In this document: positions 8,306 to 18,073 of the stretch, in pieces
How positions within the stretch are numbered: position 1 is the first letter of the stretch
Layout of the letters: each line of letters opens with the position of its first letter
Source: Pseudomonas sp. GD03919
GTDB taxonomy: Bacteria > Pseudomonadota > Gammaproteobacteria > Pseudomonadales > Pseudomonadaceae
Assembly (NCBI RefSeq): GCF_029814935.1
Contig: NZ_CP104582.1
Location: 3,596,001 to 3,660,000, forward strand
Reading direction: 5' to 3'
Length of the DNA stretch: 64,000 nt
Made by a program: the position numbers and the translations under genes
Notes under the pieces: generated by a model
Databases searched by the model: none
What the model saw: the letters and a program-made list of their open reading frames with translations, nothing else
Told to the model about the DNA's origin: nothing

Positions 8306-9388
8306 TTAGTCCCCCAACGCCGCCAGCTGGTCGGCCTGGTACTCGGCCAGCAGCGGTTCAATTACCGCTTCCACGCCACCGGCGATCACTTCGTTCAGCG
8401 AATACAGGGTCAGGTTGATGCGGTGATCAGTCACCCGGCCCTGCGGGAAGTTGTAGGTGCGGATGCGCTCGGAGCGGTCGCCCGAGCCCACCAGCAGCTT
8501 GCGCGTTTCGGAGATTTCCTTGTGCGCCGCTGCTTCCTGTTGATCCTGCAGCTTGGCCGCCAGCCAGGCCATGGCCTTGGCGCGGTTCTTGTGCTGCGAA
8601 CGCTCTTCCTGACACTCCACCACGGTCCCGGTGGGAATGTGGGTGATGCGGATCGCCGAATCGGTGGTGTTGACGTGCTGACCACCGGCGCCGGAGCTGC
8701 GGTAGGTGTCGACGCGCAGGTCGGCCGGGTTGATCTCGATGGCCGCCTGTTCGTCCGGCTCCGGCAACACCGCCACGGTGCAGGCCGAGGTGTGGATGCG
8801 GCCCTGGGACTCGGTCTCCGGCACGCGCTGCACGCGATGGGCGCCGGACTCGAACTTGAGCTTGGCGTAGACGTTGTCACCCTCGACGCGGGCGATCACT
8901 TCCTTGTAGCCGCCATGCTCGCCCTCGTTGGCCGACAACACCTCGACACGCCACCCCTGCTTCTCGGCATAGCGCGAATACATGCGGAACAGGTCGCCGG
9001 AGAAGATCGCCGCCTCGTCACCGCCGGTGCCGGCGCGGATTTCCAGGTAGACGTTACGGCCGTCGTTGGGATCTTTCGGCAGCAGCATGCGCTGCAGCTT
9101 GTCTTCCAAGACGACCAGCGCCTCTTTGGCCTGATCCACTTCCAGCTCGGCCATCTCGCGCAGGTCCGGGTCGCTGTCCTTGAGCAGCGCCTGGGCGCCT
9201 TCTAGGTCGCCCTGCACCTTGCGCAGTTCGCGGAAGGTGGCGATCACCGGCTCGATCTCGGCATATTCCTTGGAATAGGCGCGAAACTGCGTCTGCTTGG
9301 CAATCACCTCGGCATCGCCGAGCAGCGCCGTGAGTTCCTCGAAGCGGTCGCTGAGGTTGTCCAGCTTGTTCAACAGTGAAGCTTTCAT
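8306..9388 (-). CDS. prfA: Peptide chain release factor 1
   Basis: A 360-residue class I release factor for UAA and UAG codons. The peptidyl-tRNA hydrolysis motif is visible (GAGGQHVN), and the RIHTSA segment follows the PxT-type decoding region. The length is standard. The start overlaps the hemA stop by 4 bases (ATGA). It is followed by a palindromic repeat and then prmC, the enzyme that methylates the GGQ glutamine. Confidence 0.97.
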   Translation of the reverse strand: MKASLLNKLDNLSDRFEELTALLGDAEVIAKQTQFRAYSKEYAEIEPVIATFRELRKVQGDLEGAQALLKDSDPDLREMAELEVDQAKEALVVLEDKLQRMLLPKDPNDGRNVYLEIRAGTGGDEAAIFSGDLFRMYSRYAEKQGWRVEVLSANEGEHGGYKEVIARVEGDNVYAKLKFESGAHRVQRVPETESQGRIHTSACTVAVLPEPDEQAAIEINPADLRVDTYRSSGAGGQHVNTTDSAIRITHIPTGTVVECQEERSQHKNRAKAMAWLAAKLQDQQEAAAHKEISETRKLLVGSGDRSERIRTYNFPQGRVTDHRINLTLYSLNEVIAGGVEAVIEPLLAEYQADQLAALGD

Positions 9389-10665
9389 TGCAGACCTTTG
9401 TCCTGCGGCGCGCTCTCGTCGAGGGCGAACAATTCCTGGGCCAGGCTGAGCGCGTCGATGCGCCCCTCGGCGGTAAGTTTCTTCATGCGTACGCTCGGTG
9501 CGTGCAGCAGCTTGTTGGTCAGGCCACGGGCCAGTTGCGCCAGCACGTCCTCGGGGTTGCTGCCATTGACCAGCATGCGCTGTGCCTTGGCCAGCTCCTC
9601 GTCGCGCAGACGCTCGGCCTGCTGACGATAGGCCTTGAGCACATCCACGGCGGCCAGCTCGCGCAGGCGCTGCATGAAATCGTCGGTGCCGGCAGCGATC
9701 AGCTCCTCGGCAGCCTGCGCCGCACCCTGGCGGCTCTTGAGGTTTTCCTCGATGACCTCGTGCAGATCATCGACGGTATAGAGGTAGACGTCATCCAGCT
9801 CGCCCACCTGCGGTTCGATATCGCGCGGCACGGCGATGTCGACCATGAAGATCGGCTTGTGCTTGCGCTTTTTCAGCGCACTTTCCACCGCCCCCTTGCC
9901 GAGAATCGGCAACTGGCTGGCGGTGGAACTGATGACGATATCGCTGTGCGCCAGCTCGTCGGGGATGTCCGACAGCAGCACCGCATGCGCGCCGAACTGC
10001 TCGGCCAACTGGCTGGCGCGCTCCAGGGTGCGGTTGGCGACGACGATGCGCTTGATGCCCTGATCATGCAGGTGGCGGGCGACCAGGCTGATGGTTTCGC
10101 CGGCGCCGATCAGCAGCGCCTGGCTGCGGTGCAGGTCGGCGAAGATCTGCTTGGCCAGGCTCACGGCAGCGAAGGCCACGGACACCGGGTTCTCGCCGAT
10201 GGCGGTATCGGTGCGCACCGTCTTGGCGGTGCTGAACGTGGCCTGGAACAAACGCCCCAGCAGCGGCCCGACAGTGCCGGCCTCACGCGCCACGGCGTAG
10301 GCCGACTTGAGCTGGCCGAGAATCTGCGGCTCGCCCAGCACCATCGAGTCCAGCCCGCAGGCCACGCGCATCATGTGCCGTACCGCCTCGTCGTCACTGT
10401 GCACATAGGCACAGGCGCGCAGCTCATCGAGGCTCAGGCGGTGGTAATCGGCCAGCCACTGCAGCACCTCGTCGGCCTGGACATGCTCCTGCTCCAGGTA
10501 CAACTCGCTGCGGTTGCAGGTGGAGAGGATCGCTGCCTCACGACTGGGCGTCAGCCGGCACAGCTGCTGCAGTGCCTCGACCAGTTGTTCCGGGGTGAAG
10601 GCAACGCGCTCGCGCACCTCTACCGAGGCGGTCTTGTGGTTGATACCGAGGGCGATAAAGGCCAT
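9385..10665 (-). CDS. hemA: Glutamyl-tRNA reductase
   Basis: A 426-residue enzyme catalysing the first committed step of tetrapyrrole synthesis, glutamyl-tRNA to glutamate-1-semialdehyde. The active-site cysteine is in STCNRSE, the N-terminal LGINHKTA signature is intact, and the NADPH-binding GAGETI segment follows. The start chosen is [11 protein letters not shown]; a longer frame exists but is not family-like. It heads the leftward operon and diverges from the TPR lipoprotein gene across 220 bases that should hold both promoters. This arrangement is conserved in Pseudomonas. Confidence 0.96.
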   Translation of the reverse strand: MAFIALGINHKTASVEVRERVAFTPEQLVEALQQLCRLTPSREAAILSTCNRSELYLEQEHVQADEVLQWLADYHRLSLDELRACAYVHSDDEAVRHMMRVACGLDSMVLGEPQILGQLKSAYAVAREAGTVGPLLGRLFQATFSTAKTVRTDTAIGENPVSVAFAAVSLAKQIFADLHRSQALLIGAGETISLVARHLHDQGIKRIVVANRTLERASQLAEQFGAHAVLLSDIPDELAHSDIVISSTASQLPILGKGAVESALKKRKHKPIFMVDIAVPRDIEPQVGELDDVYLYTVDDLHEVIEENLKSRQGAAQAAEELIAAGTDDFMQRLRELAAVDVLKAYRQQAERLRDEELAKAQRMLVNGSNPEDVLAQLARGLTNKLLHAPSVRMKKLTAEGRIDALSLAQELFALDESAPQDKGLQ

Positions 10666-10885
10666 GCAGGGTCGCTGAGGGGCAATACGGAAGCCAGCAA
10701 TTGTCCTACTTCGCCCCCGATAGAACAACTCCCGCGACCTATTGTCCCAATAGACGCGTCGCGAGATCACGCGCCCCCATGGGCTTGCCCCAAGGCTTGT
10801 GTCATGATGCCGCGACAGTCGCCAGGGCAGGGCCGCCAGAACAACGTGGCAGTGCCACGCCCGCCATCAAGCACGACAAGGCACT

Positions 10886-12613
10886 ATGAACAGACCCCTC
10901 GCGTTACTTACCGCATTCGCCCTCCTCAGTGGTTGCCAGACCTTCGCCCCCAGCGAGCCGGACGGTACGCCGCCCGTGCAGGAAGCCGACCAGCCCGCAC
11001 AGCTGCAACCGAGCGAGTACGGCTCGTTCAGCCAGGAAAGCCTGTTCGCCCTGCTCACCGCCGAACTGGCCGGGCAACGCAACCGCTTCGATATCGCCCT
11101 CGGCAACTACGTGCAGCAGGCGCAGGAAACGGGCGACGCCGGTGTCGCCGAGCGCGCCTTCCGCATTGCCGAATACCTTGGCGCCGAGCAGGCTGCGCTG
11201 GACAGTGCGCTGATCTGGGCCAGCAACGCGCCAGACAATATCGACGCGCAGCGCGCTGCCGCCGTGCAACTGGCACGCGCCGGCCGTTACGACGAATCCA
11301 TGACCTACATGGAGCAGGTGCTGCAGCGCCAGGGCAACACCCACTTCGATTTCCTTGCCCTGTCCGCCGCCGAAACCGACCCCGACACCCGCGCCGGGCT
11401 GCTGCAGGGCTTTGACCGCCTGCTGAGCAAGAACCCGGACAACAGCCAGCTGCTGTTCGGCAAGGCCATCCTCCTGCAACAGGATGGCCGCGCCGAAGAG
11501 GCGCTGGCCCTGCTCGAAGACAGTTCGGCCGGCGCCACCGAGGTGTCGCCGATTCTCCTGCGTGCGCGCCTGCTGCAAAGCCTCGGCCGAGGCCAGGAAG
11601 CCATGCCGATTCTGCAGAAGGGCATTCGCCAGAACCCGGACGACAAGCGCCTGCGCCTGACCTATGCGCGCCTGCTGATCGAGCAGGATCGCTTCGACGA
11701 AGCCAAGGGCGAGTTCTCCAAGCTGGTGCTGGAGAATCCCAACGACGACGACCTGCGCTTCTCCCTGGCCCTGGTGTGCCTGGAAGCCGAAGCCTGGGAA
11801 GAGGCCATCGTCTACCTCGAAGAGCTGATCGAGCGCCGCAGCCATGTCGATGCCGCGCACTACAACCTCGGCCGCGCCTACGAGGCGCTGGATGATAACG
11901 ACAGCGCCCTGCAAGCCTACGCCCTGGTCGGCCCGAGCAACGACTACCTGCCGGCCCAGCAACGCCAGGCCGAGTTGCTACTCAGCCAGCAGCGCAGCGC
12001 AGAGGCCAGCGCTCTTCTGGCCCAGGCTCGCGAAGCCCAGCCCGATTACGCCATCCAGCTGTACCTGATCGAAGCCGAAGGTCTGAGCAATCACGGCCAG
12101 ATCGAGCCGGCCTGGAAGGTCATCACCGAGGGACTGGAACAGTTCCCCAATGACCTGAACCTGCTCTACACCCGCGCCATGCTGGCGGAAAAACGCGACG
12201 ACCTGGCCCAACTGGAAACCGACCTGCGCTACATCATCGAGCGCGAGCCGGAGCACGCCATGGCCCTCAATGCCCTCGGCTACACCCTGGCCGACCGCAC
12301 CACGCGCTATCAGGAAGCCTTCGAACTGATCACCAAAGCGCACCAGCTCGACCCTGATGACCCAGCCATTCTCGACAGCCTCGGCTGGGTCAATTACCGC
12401 CTGGGCAACCTGCCCGAGGCCGAGCGCTTGCTGCGCCAGGCGCTGGAGAAATTCCCCGACCACGAAGTGGCTGCGCACCTCGGCGAAGTGCTCTGGGCTC
12501 AGGGTAAACAGCGCGAAGCCCGACGCGTCTGGCGCGATGCCCTGGAGGCAACACCCGACAGCCCCATTTTGCGTGACACCCTGTTGCGCCTGACCGGCTC
12601 CGAGACCCTCTGA
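10886..12613 (+). CDS. Tetratricopeptide-repeat outer-membrane lipoprotein
   Basis: A 575-residue protein with a lipoprotein signal (LLSGC lipobox, cysteine near residue 17) followed by a long array of TPR-like helical hairpins to the C-terminus (for example the [16 protein letters not shown] repeat). It is the counterpart of P. aeruginosa PA4667, always found before lolB. TPR lipoproteins usually scaffold envelope complexes; no partner is proven here. The stop shares a base with the lolB start (TGATG), so the two are translationally coupled. Confidence 0.9.
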   Translation: MNRPLALLTAFALLSGCQTFAPSEPDGTPPVQEADQPAQLQPSEYGSFSQESLFALLTAELAGQRNRFDIALGNYVQQAQETGDAGVAERAFRIAEYLGAEQAALDSALIWASNAPDNIDAQRAAAVQLARAGRYDESMTYMEQVLQRQGNTHFDFLALSAAETDPDTRAGLLQGFDRLLSKNPDNSQLLFGKAILLQQDGRAEEALALLEDSSAGATEVSPILLRARLLQSLGRGQEAMPILQKGIRQNPDDKRLRLTYARLLIEQDRFDEAKGEFSKLVLENPNDDDLRFSLALVCLEAEAWEEAIVYLEELIERRSHVDAAHYNLGRAYEALDDNDSALQAYALVGPSNDYLPAQQRQAELLLSQQRSAEASALLAQAREAQPDYAIQLYLIEAEGLSNHGQIEPAWKVITEGLEQFPNDLNLLYTRAMLAEKRDDLAQLETDLRYIIEREPEHAMALNALGYTLADRTTRYQEAFELITKAHQLDPDDPAILDSLGWVNYRLGNLPEAERLLRQALEKFPDHEVAAHLGEVLWAQGKQREARRVWRDALEATPDSPILRDTLLRLTGSETL

Positions 12614-13227
12614 TGCTCCGTCACTTACTCGTATTGAGCCTTATCGCCCTACTTGCCGGCTGCGCCGGCCTTACCTCACGCGAAGCGCTGGAAGGCCAGG
12701 GCGACCCGGCCCAGTGGCAAGCCCACAAACAGCAGATCACCCAGCTCGATGGCTGGCAGATCAACGGCAAGATCGGCATCCGCGCCCCGCAGGATTCCGG
12801 CAGCGCCACGCTGTTCTGGCTGCAGCGCCAGGACTACTACGACATCCGTCTGTCCGGCCCGCTGGGTGGCGGCGCCGCCCGCCTGACCGGCCGCCCCGGC
12901 GACATCCTGCTGGAAGTGTCCAACCGTGGCCGCTACCGCGCCGAATCCCCGGAAGACCTGCTGCGCGAACAACTACGCCTGAACCTGCCCGTATCCAACC
13001 TGCTTTGGTGGATTCGCGGCCTGCCCGCACCGGACAGCCGCAGCCGCATCACACTGGACGCTGAAAGCCACCTGGCGCAGCTCGAGCAGGACGGCTGGAA
13101 GGTCGACTACCAGCGCTACACCGAACAGAATGGCTACGCTCTGCCGGAGCGCATCAAGCTCTACGGCCAGAACCTGGAAGTGACCCTGGTGCTCAAGGAC
13201 TGGCAGCCGCGTCAGCTCGGTCAATAA
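12613..13227 (+). CDS. lolB: Outer-membrane lipoprotein receptor LolB
   Basis: A 204-residue lipoprotein with signal peptide and lipobox (LLAGC). LolB accepts lipoproteins from LolA and inserts them into the outer membrane. The length, the [10 protein letters not shown] strand after the linker and the C-terminal VTLVLKDW strand fit the family. It overlaps the TPR lipoprotein gene by one base and precedes ispE, a conserved order. Two different palindromic repeats lie between it and ispE. Confidence 0.94.
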   Translation: MLRHLLVLSLIALLAGCAGLTSREALEGQGDPAQWQAHKQQITQLDGWQINGKIGIRAPQDSGSATLFWLQRQDYYDIRLSGPLGGGAARLTGRPGDILLEVSNRGRYRAESPEDLLREQLRLNLPVSNLLWWIRGLPAPDSRSRITLDAESHLAQLEQDGWKVDYQRYTEQNGYALPERIKLYGQNLEVTLVLKDWQPRQLGQ

Positions 13228-13241
13228 GCTCACCGCAGATC

Positions 13242-13368
13242 CTGTGGGAGGGGCTTGAGCCGCGACATTGGCTTGCGCCGTCGCCGCTGAAGCGCCCCCC
13301 ACAGGAGCCGTAGCCCGGATGAAATCCGGGAACCATCACCACCCAGCCCCGGATTGCATCCGGGCTAC
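13242..13368. repeat. Two palindromic repeat units between lolB and ispE
   Basis: The first unit (13242-13306) begins CCTGTGGGAGGGGC and ends with CCCCCCACAGG. The second (13310-13368) is a family B repeat with GTAGCCCGGATGAAATCCGG and CCGGGCTAC arms. The ispE start lies 24 bases further on, so these hairpins form part of its leader. Confidence 0.8.
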
Positions 13369-13391
13369 GAATTCCCGCCAACGACATCGCC

Positions 13392-14267
13392 ATGAGCCGC
13401 ACAGCCATCCCCACCCACGCCGAACTCATCCTGCCCGCACCGGCCAAGCTCAACCTGATGCTGCATATCCTCGGCCGCCGCGCCGATGGCTATCACGAGC
13501 TGCAGACCCTGTTCCAGTTTCTCGACCACGGCGATGAACTCGGTTTCAGCGTGCGCCAGGATGGCGAAATTCACCTGCACACGCCCATCGAAGGCGTGCC
13601 GCATGACAGCAACCTGATCGTGCGTGCGGCCAGACGCCTGCAGGAAGCTTCAGGCACCAGGCTTGGCGCCGATATCTGGCTGGACAAGCGCCTGCCCATG
13701 GGTGGAGGTATTGGCGGTGGCAGCTCGGATGCCGCCACCACCCTGCTCGGCCTCGATCACCTGTGGCACACCCAGCTGGGCGAAGACCGCCTGGCCGAAC
13801 TGGGCCTGGCCCTGGGCGCCGACGTGCCGGTGTTCGTACGCGGCCGTGCGGCCTTCGCCGAAGGCGTTGGCGAGCACCTGACCCCGGTCGAACTGGAGGA
13901 ACCCTGGTTCCTCGTCGCAGTACCGCAAGTCTTTGTCAGCACAGCAGAAGTTTTCGGCTCGCCCGAGTTGACACGGGATACGCCGCCCATTAAAGTTCGC
14001 AGCCTTCTTGCGGGGGGTGGTCGAAACGACTGCCAGCCGGTTGTAGAGAGGCGTTACCCTGAAGTTCGTAACGCTTTGATCTTGTTGAACAAATTTGTTT
14101 CAGCTAGATTGACCGGCACTGGAGCTTGTATATTTGGGAGCTTCCCAAATCGGGGCGATGCTGATAAAGTCGCCCGCCAACTTCCAGGCACTCTGCCGAG
14201 CTTTGTCGCTCAAGGTCGCAACATCTCGATGATGCACCGCAAGCTCCAAGCATTGGCCAAGAAGTGA
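13392..14267 (+). CDS. ispE: 4-(cytidine 5'-diphospho)-2-C-methyl-D-erythritol kinase
   Basis: A 291-residue GHMP kinase of the MEP isoprenoid pathway. The ATP-binding motif [14 protein letters not shown] is near residue 100, and the N-terminal PAPAKLNL motif is intact. The length is slightly above the usual 280 or so because of the N-terminal extension [11 protein letters not shown]; a shorter start is not obvious. It is followed by two tRNA-Gln genes and prs, the conserved pseudomonad order. A 15-base inverted repeat (GAATGC-TCA-GCATTC) overlaps its stop codon. Confidence 0.95.
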   Translation: MSRTAIPTHAELILPAPAKLNLMLHILGRRADGYHELQTLFQFLDHGDELGFSVRQDGEIHLHTPIEGVPHDSNLIVRAARRLQEASGTRLGADIWLDKRLPMGGGIGGGSSDAATTLLGLDHLWHTQLGEDRLAELGLALGADVPVFVRGRAAFAEGVGEHLTPVELEEPWFLVAVPQVFVSTAEVFGSPELTRDTPPIKVRSLLAGGGRNDCQPVVERRYPEVRNALILLNKFVSARLTGTGACIFGSFPNRGDADKVARQLPGTLPSFVAQGRNISMMHRKLQALAKK

Positions 14268-14293
14268 ATGCTCAGCATTCGGTTATACGATAC

Positions 14294-14368
14294 AGGGGCG
14301 TCGCCAAGCGGTAAGGCACCAGGTTTTGATCCTGGCATGCGTTGGTTCGAATCCAGCCGCCCCTGCCA
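14294..14368 (+). tRNA. tRNA-Gln (anticodon TTG), copy 1
   Basis: 75 bases with encoded CCA. The acceptor stem AGGGGCG pairs with CGCCCCT, the T-loop reads GGTTCGAATCC, and the anticodon loop TTTTGAT carries TTG at 14326-14328. The anticodon stem begins with a C-G pair (14319 with 14335). Confidence 0.97.
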
Positions 14369-14424
14369 TAACCTCCCTCGGGAGGCATCGCAAACCGAGT
14401 CAACAAGCGTTCAACACAGAATAT

Positions 14425-14499
14425 AGGGGCGTCGCCAAGCGGTAAGGCAGCAGGTTTTGATCCTGCCATGCGTTGGTTCGAATCCAGCCGCCCCTGCCA
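14425..14499 (+). tRNA. tRNA-Gln (anticodon TTG), copy 2
   Basis: 75 bases, identical to copy 1 except for a compensated pair at the top of the anticodon stem: G14450 with C14466 replaces C-G. CCA is encoded. It ends 46 bases before the prs start, so it may be processed from a transcript shared with prs. Confidence 0.97.
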
Positions 14500-14545
14500 T
14501 TTTCCATACCCATCCAGGTATACCCTCAGCCGGCAGGTACTGCGC

Positions 14546-15487
14546 GTGTCCAAGATGATGGTCTTCACGGGGAACGCAAACCCCGATCTGGCGCGACGGA
14601 TCGTTCGTCAGCTGCACATTCCCCTCGGCGATGCTTCGGTCGGTAAGTTCTCCGACGGCGAAGTCATGATCGAAATCAACGAGAACGTTCGCGGCAAGGA
14701 CGTCTTCCTGATTCAGCCGACCTGTGCACCCACCAACGACAACCTGATGGAACTGGTAGTGATGGCCGATGCCTTCCGCCGTTCCTCGGCGACTCGCATC
14801 ACTGCAGTCATCCCCTACTTCGGTTATGCCCGCCAGGATCGCCGTCCGCGTTCCGCGCGCGTGGCAATCAGCGCCAAAGTGGTGGCCGACATGCTCACCG
14901 TGGTCGGTATCGACCGCGTGCTGACCGTCGACCTGCACGCTGACCAGATTCAGGGCTTCTTCGACATTCCGGTGGACAACATCTACGGCTCCCCGGTCCT
15001 GGTCGACGACATCGAAGACCAGCGCTTCGACAACCTGATGATCGTCTCCCCCGATATCGGCGGCGTCGTGCGTGCTCGCGCCGTAGCCAAGAGCCTGGGC
15101 GTCGACCTGGCGATCATCGACAAGCGTCGCGAGAAGGCCAACCAGTCCGAAGTGATGCACATCATCGGTGACGTCGAAGGCCGCACCTGCATCCTGGTCG
15201 ACGACATGGTCGACACCGCCGGTACCCTGTGCCACGCCGCCAAGGCGCTGAAAGAGCGCGGTGCTGCCAAGGTCTACGCCTACTGCACCCACCCGGTACT
15301 GTCCGGCCGCGCCATCGAGAACATCGAGAATTCCGTCCTAGACGAGCTGGTGGTCACCAACACCATCCCGCTGTCCGCTGCGGCACAGTCCTGCTCGCGT
15401 ATTCGCCAGCTCGACATCGCCCCGGTCGTCGCCGAAGCGGTACGCCGCATCAGCAACGAAGAATCGATCAGCGCCATGTTCCGCTAA
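14546..15487 (+). CDS. prs: Ribose-phosphate pyrophosphokinase
   Basis: A 313-residue PRPP synthase making the precursor of nucleotides, histidine and tryptophan. The PRPP-binding loop is visible in [10 protein letters not shown], and the catalytic flexible-loop region in [14 protein letters not shown]. The start is a GTG giving [13 protein letters not shown], the family's normal N-terminus; the frame extends further only into tRNA sequence. It is followed by a strong terminator at 15508. Confidence 0.96.
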   Translation: MSKMMVFTGNANPDLARRIVRQLHIPLGDASVGKFSDGEVMIEINENVRGKDVFLIQPTCAPTNDNLMELVVMADAFRRSSATRITAVIPYFGYARQDRRPRSARVAISAKVVADMLTVVGIDRVLTVDLHADQIQGFFDIPVDNIYGSPVLVDDIEDQRFDNLMIVSPDIGGVVRARAVAKSLGVDLAIIDKRREKANQSEVMHIIGDVEGRTCILVDDMVDTAGTLCHAAKALKERGAAKVYAYCTHPVLSGRAIENIENSVLDELVVTNTIPLSAAAQSCSRIRQLDIAPVVAEAVRRISNEESISAMFR

Positions 15488-15507
15488 GGAACAGGCCAGA
15501 TCACACT

Positions 15508-15531
15508 GCCCCGCCTCGCGCGGGGCTTTTT
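15508..15531 (+). terminator. Rho-independent terminator after prs
   Basis: Stem GCCCCG (15508-15513) with CGGGGC (15521-15526), then five T residues. It separates prs from rplY. Confidence 0.85.
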
Positions 15532-15592
15532 GCCCTACCGCCCGAGGCTGGTCGCAAGCCATAAGGCGGTTTGGTTATTTTGGAGAAATGAA

Positions 15593-16204
15593 ATGACTGA
15601 GTTTGCCCTGAATGCCGAAGTGCGTTCCGACCTGGGGAAAGGTGCGAGCCGCCGCCTGCGTCGTAACGTGTCCATGGTGCCTGCCGTAATCTACGGCGGC
15701 GACAAAGCCCCGCAATCCATCAGCCTGCTGGCCAAAGACCTGGCCAAGCTGCTGGAAAACGAAGCTGCCTTCAGCCACGTTCTGAGCCTGGACGTTGCCG
15801 GCACCAAAGAAAGCGTCCTGATCAAAGCCCTGCAGCGCCACCCGGCCAAAGGCTTCGTTCTGCACGCTGACTTCCAGCGCGTCGTTGCCGGCCAGAAACT
15901 GACCGCCCACGTACCGCTGCACTTCATCAACGAAGCTACCTCCGTTGGCGTCAAGCAAGGCGGCGGCGAAGTCCTGCACGCCCTGAACGAAGTCGAAGTT
16001 TCCTGCCTGCCTAAAGACCTGCCGGAATTCATCGAAGTCGACATGGCCAAGGTCGCTGTTGACCAGACCGTTCACCTGTCCGACATCAAGCTGCCGAAAG
16101 GCGTTGAGCTGGTTGCTCTGGCCCACGGCAGCGACCTGCCGGTAGCCAGCATCCACCTGCCGCGCGTTCGTGAAGAAGCTGCCGGCGAAGGCGCTGCCGA
16201 GTAA
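15593..16204 (+). CDS. rplY: 50S ribosomal protein L25 (Ctc form)
   Basis: A 203-residue protein with the N-terminal 5S-rRNA-binding L25 domain and the C-terminal CTC/TL5 extension typical of pseudomonads. It starts [17 protein letters not shown], preceded by the GGAGAAATGAA ribosome-binding region. The upstream in-frame extension reads through terminator sequence and is rejected. It precedes pth across a hairpin at 16216. Confidence 0.96.
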   Translation: MTEFALNAEVRSDLGKGASRRLRRNVSMVPAVIYGGDKAPQSISLLAKDLAKLLENEAAFSHVLSLDVAGTKESVLIKALQRHPAKGFVLHADFQRVVAGQKLTAHVPLHFINEATSVGVKQGGGEVLHALNEVEVSCLPKDLPEFIEVDMAKVAVDQTVHLSDIKLPKGVELVALAHGSDLPVASIHLPRVREEAAGEGAAE

Positions 16205-16215
16205 TCGTCAGTAGC

Positions 16216-16243
16216 TGGCCCGGCATGCGATCACGCCGGGCCA
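16216..16243 (+). other. Intercistronic hairpin between rplY and pth
   Basis: TGGCCCGGC (16216-16224) pairs perfectly with GCCGGGCCA (16235-16243). No T-tract follows, so it may attenuate or stabilise the transcript rather than end it. Confidence 0.6.
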
Positions 16244-16264
16244 TGTTCTCGAAAGGGCTCCTGT

Positions 16265-16855
16265 ATGACTGCCGTACAACTGATCGTTGGCCTGGGTAAC
16301 CCCGGCCCCGAATACGACCAGACCCGGCACAATGCAGGGGCCCTTTTCGTTGAGCGCGTGGCCGCGAGCCAGCGCGTCAACCTCAGCGTAGATCGCAAAT
16401 ATTTCGGCCTGGTGGGCAAATTCAACCACCAGGGGCGTGAAGTTCGTCTGCTCATCCCCACCACCTACATGAACCGCAGCGGCCAGTCCGTGGCGGCCCT
16501 GGCCAATTTCTTCAAGCTCAAACCCGAAGAAATCCTGGTGGCCCATGACGAACTCGACATGCCCCCCGGCGTCGCCAAGCTCAAACAGGGCGGCGGCCAC
16601 GGCGGGCACAACGGCCTGCGCGACATCATCGCCCAGCTCGGCAACCAGAATAACTTCCATCGCCTGCGGCTCGGCATCGGCCATCCGGGGCACGCCAGCC
16701 TGGTCTCCGGCTACGTGCTCGGACGCGCCCCACGCAGCGAACAGGAACTGCTCGACCAGAGCATCGACTTCGCCTTGGAGGTCCTGCCGGAAATGCTCGC
16801 CGGCGACTGGACCGTGGCCATGCGCAAACTGCATAGCCAGAAGGCCACCCAGTAA
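16265..16855 (+). CDS. pth: Peptidyl-tRNA hydrolase
   Basis: A 196-residue enzyme that recycles peptidyl-tRNA by cleaving the ester bond. The N-terminal [17 protein letters not shown] signature, containing the catalytic histidine, is intact, as are the MNRSG and HDELDMPPG motifs. The order rplY-pth-ychF is widely conserved. It ends 25 bases before ychF with no terminator between, so the two are probably co-transcribed. Confidence 0.97.
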   Translation: MTAVQLIVGLGNPGPEYDQTRHNAGALFVERVAASQRVNLSVDRKYFGLVGKFNHQGREVRLLIPTTYMNRSGQSVAALANFFKLKPEEILVAHDELDMPPGVAKLKQGGGHGGHNGLRDIIAQLGNQNNFHRLRLGIGHPGHASLVSGYVLGRAPRSEQELLDQSIDFALEVLPEMLAGDWTVAMRKLHSQKATQ

Positions 16856-16880
16856 CCACCTTTCCCCCGAGGGACACACC

Positions 16881-17981
16881 ATGGGATTCAACTGCGGCAT
16901 CGTCGGCCTGCCCAATGTCGGCAAGTCCACCCTGTTCAACGCCCTCACCAAGTCCGGCATCGCGGCGGAGAACTTCCCCTTCTGCACCATCGAGCCGAAC
17001 AGCGGCATCGTACCCATGCCCGACCCACGCCTGGAAGCCCTGGCCGAGATCGTCAAGCCCGAGAAGGTCATCCCCACCACCATGGAATTCGTCGACATCG
17101 CCGGCCTGGTCGCGGGCGCGTCGAAAGGTGAAGGCCTGGGCAACAAGTTCCTCGCCAACATCCGCGAGACCGACGCCATCGCCCACGTGGTGCGCTGCTT
17201 TGAAGACGACAACGTCATCCACGTTGCCAACAGCGTCGACCCCAAGCGTGACATCGAGATCATCGACCTCGAACTGATCATGGCCGACCTCGACAGCTGC
17301 GAGAAGCAGCTGCAGCGCGTGGCACGTACTGCCAAGGGTGGCGACAAGGAATCCGTGGCGCAGAAGGCACTGCTGGAAAAGCTCATCCCCCACCTCACCG
17401 AAGGCAGGCCGGCACGCAGCCTGCTGAAAGACCTGGGTGACGACGAGAAGCGCCTGGCCAAGACCTTCCACCTGCTCACCACCAAGCCGGTGATGTACAT
17501 CGCCAACGTCGCCGAAGACGGCTTCGAGAACAACCCGCACCTCGACGTGGTCAACGCCATCGCCGAAGCGGAAGGCGCCATCGTCGTGCCGGTGTGCAAC
17601 AAGATCGAAGCCGAAATCGCCGAACTGGACGATCTCGAAGAAATGCAGATGTTCCTTGAAACCATGGGCATGGAAGAGCCGGGCCTGAACCGCGTGATCC
17701 GCGCCGGTTACTCGCTGCTCAACCTGCAGACCTACTTCACCGCTGGCGTGAAGGAAGTGCGCGCCTGGACCGTCCGCGTCGGCGCCACCGCCCCGCAAGC
17801 CGCCGCCGTGATCCACACCGACTTCGAAAAAGGCTTCATCCGCGCCGAAGTGGTCGCCTACGACGACTTCATCGCCTACAAGGGCGAAGCCGGCGCCAAG
17901 GAAGCCGGCAAATGGCGCCTGGAAGGCAAGGACTACATAGTCAAGGACGGCGACGTGATGCACTTCCGCTTTAACGTTTGA
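16881..17981 (+). CDS. ychF: Redox-regulated ATPase YchF (OLA1-type)
   Basis: A 366-residue Obg-related P-loop protein. The G1 loop GLPNVGKST is near residue 8, [17 protein letters not shown] forms the G3 region, and the C-terminal TGS domain ends [12 protein letters not shown]. Family members prefer ATP over GTP and bind ribosomes. The start MGFNCGIVG is canonical; a larger upstream frame overlapping pth is a reading artefact. A terminator follows at 18006. Confidence 0.97.
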   Translation: MGFNCGIVGLPNVGKSTLFNALTKSGIAAENFPFCTIEPNSGIVPMPDPRLEALAEIVKPEKVIPTTMEFVDIAGLVAGASKGEGLGNKFLANIRETDAIAHVVRCFEDDNVIHVANSVDPKRDIEIIDLELIMADLDSCEKQLQRVARTAKGGDKESVAQKALLEKLIPHLTEGRPARSLLKDLGDDEKRLAKTFHLLTTKPVMYIANVAEDGFENNPHLDVVNAIAEAEGAIVVPVCNKIEAEIAELDDLEEMQMFLETMGMEEPGLNRVIRAGYSLLNLQTYFTAGVKEVRAWTVRVGATAPQAAAVIHTDFEKGFIRAEVVAYDDFIAYKGEAGAKEAGKWRLEGKDYIVKDGDVMHFRFNV

Positions 17982-18005
17982 TTGTTGTAAGTAGTGCATA
18001 AGCAG

Positions 18006-18027
18006 AACCCCGCCCTGGCGGGGTTTT
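18006..18027 (+). terminator. Rho-independent terminator after ychF
   Basis: Stem AACCCCGC (18006-18013) with GCGGGGTT (18018-18025), then a T-rich run. It closes the pth-ychF transcript just before the IS4-family element. Confidence 0.85.
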
Positions 18028-18073
18028 GTTGTTTTTGGGGTGGGGAATTTTTGAATTGGGGGTGGTGTGGGCT

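Noticed and set aside
9376..11415. Long plus-strand ORF (679 codons) opposite hemA
   Set aside because: It runs antisense to hemA and into the TPR gene, has low-complexity Gln/His/Ala-rich translation and no family features; it is a GC-codon shadow.
16626..17999. Minus-strand ORF of 457 codons opposite ychF and pth
   Set aside because: Antisense to two well-conserved genes; its translation shows no family.
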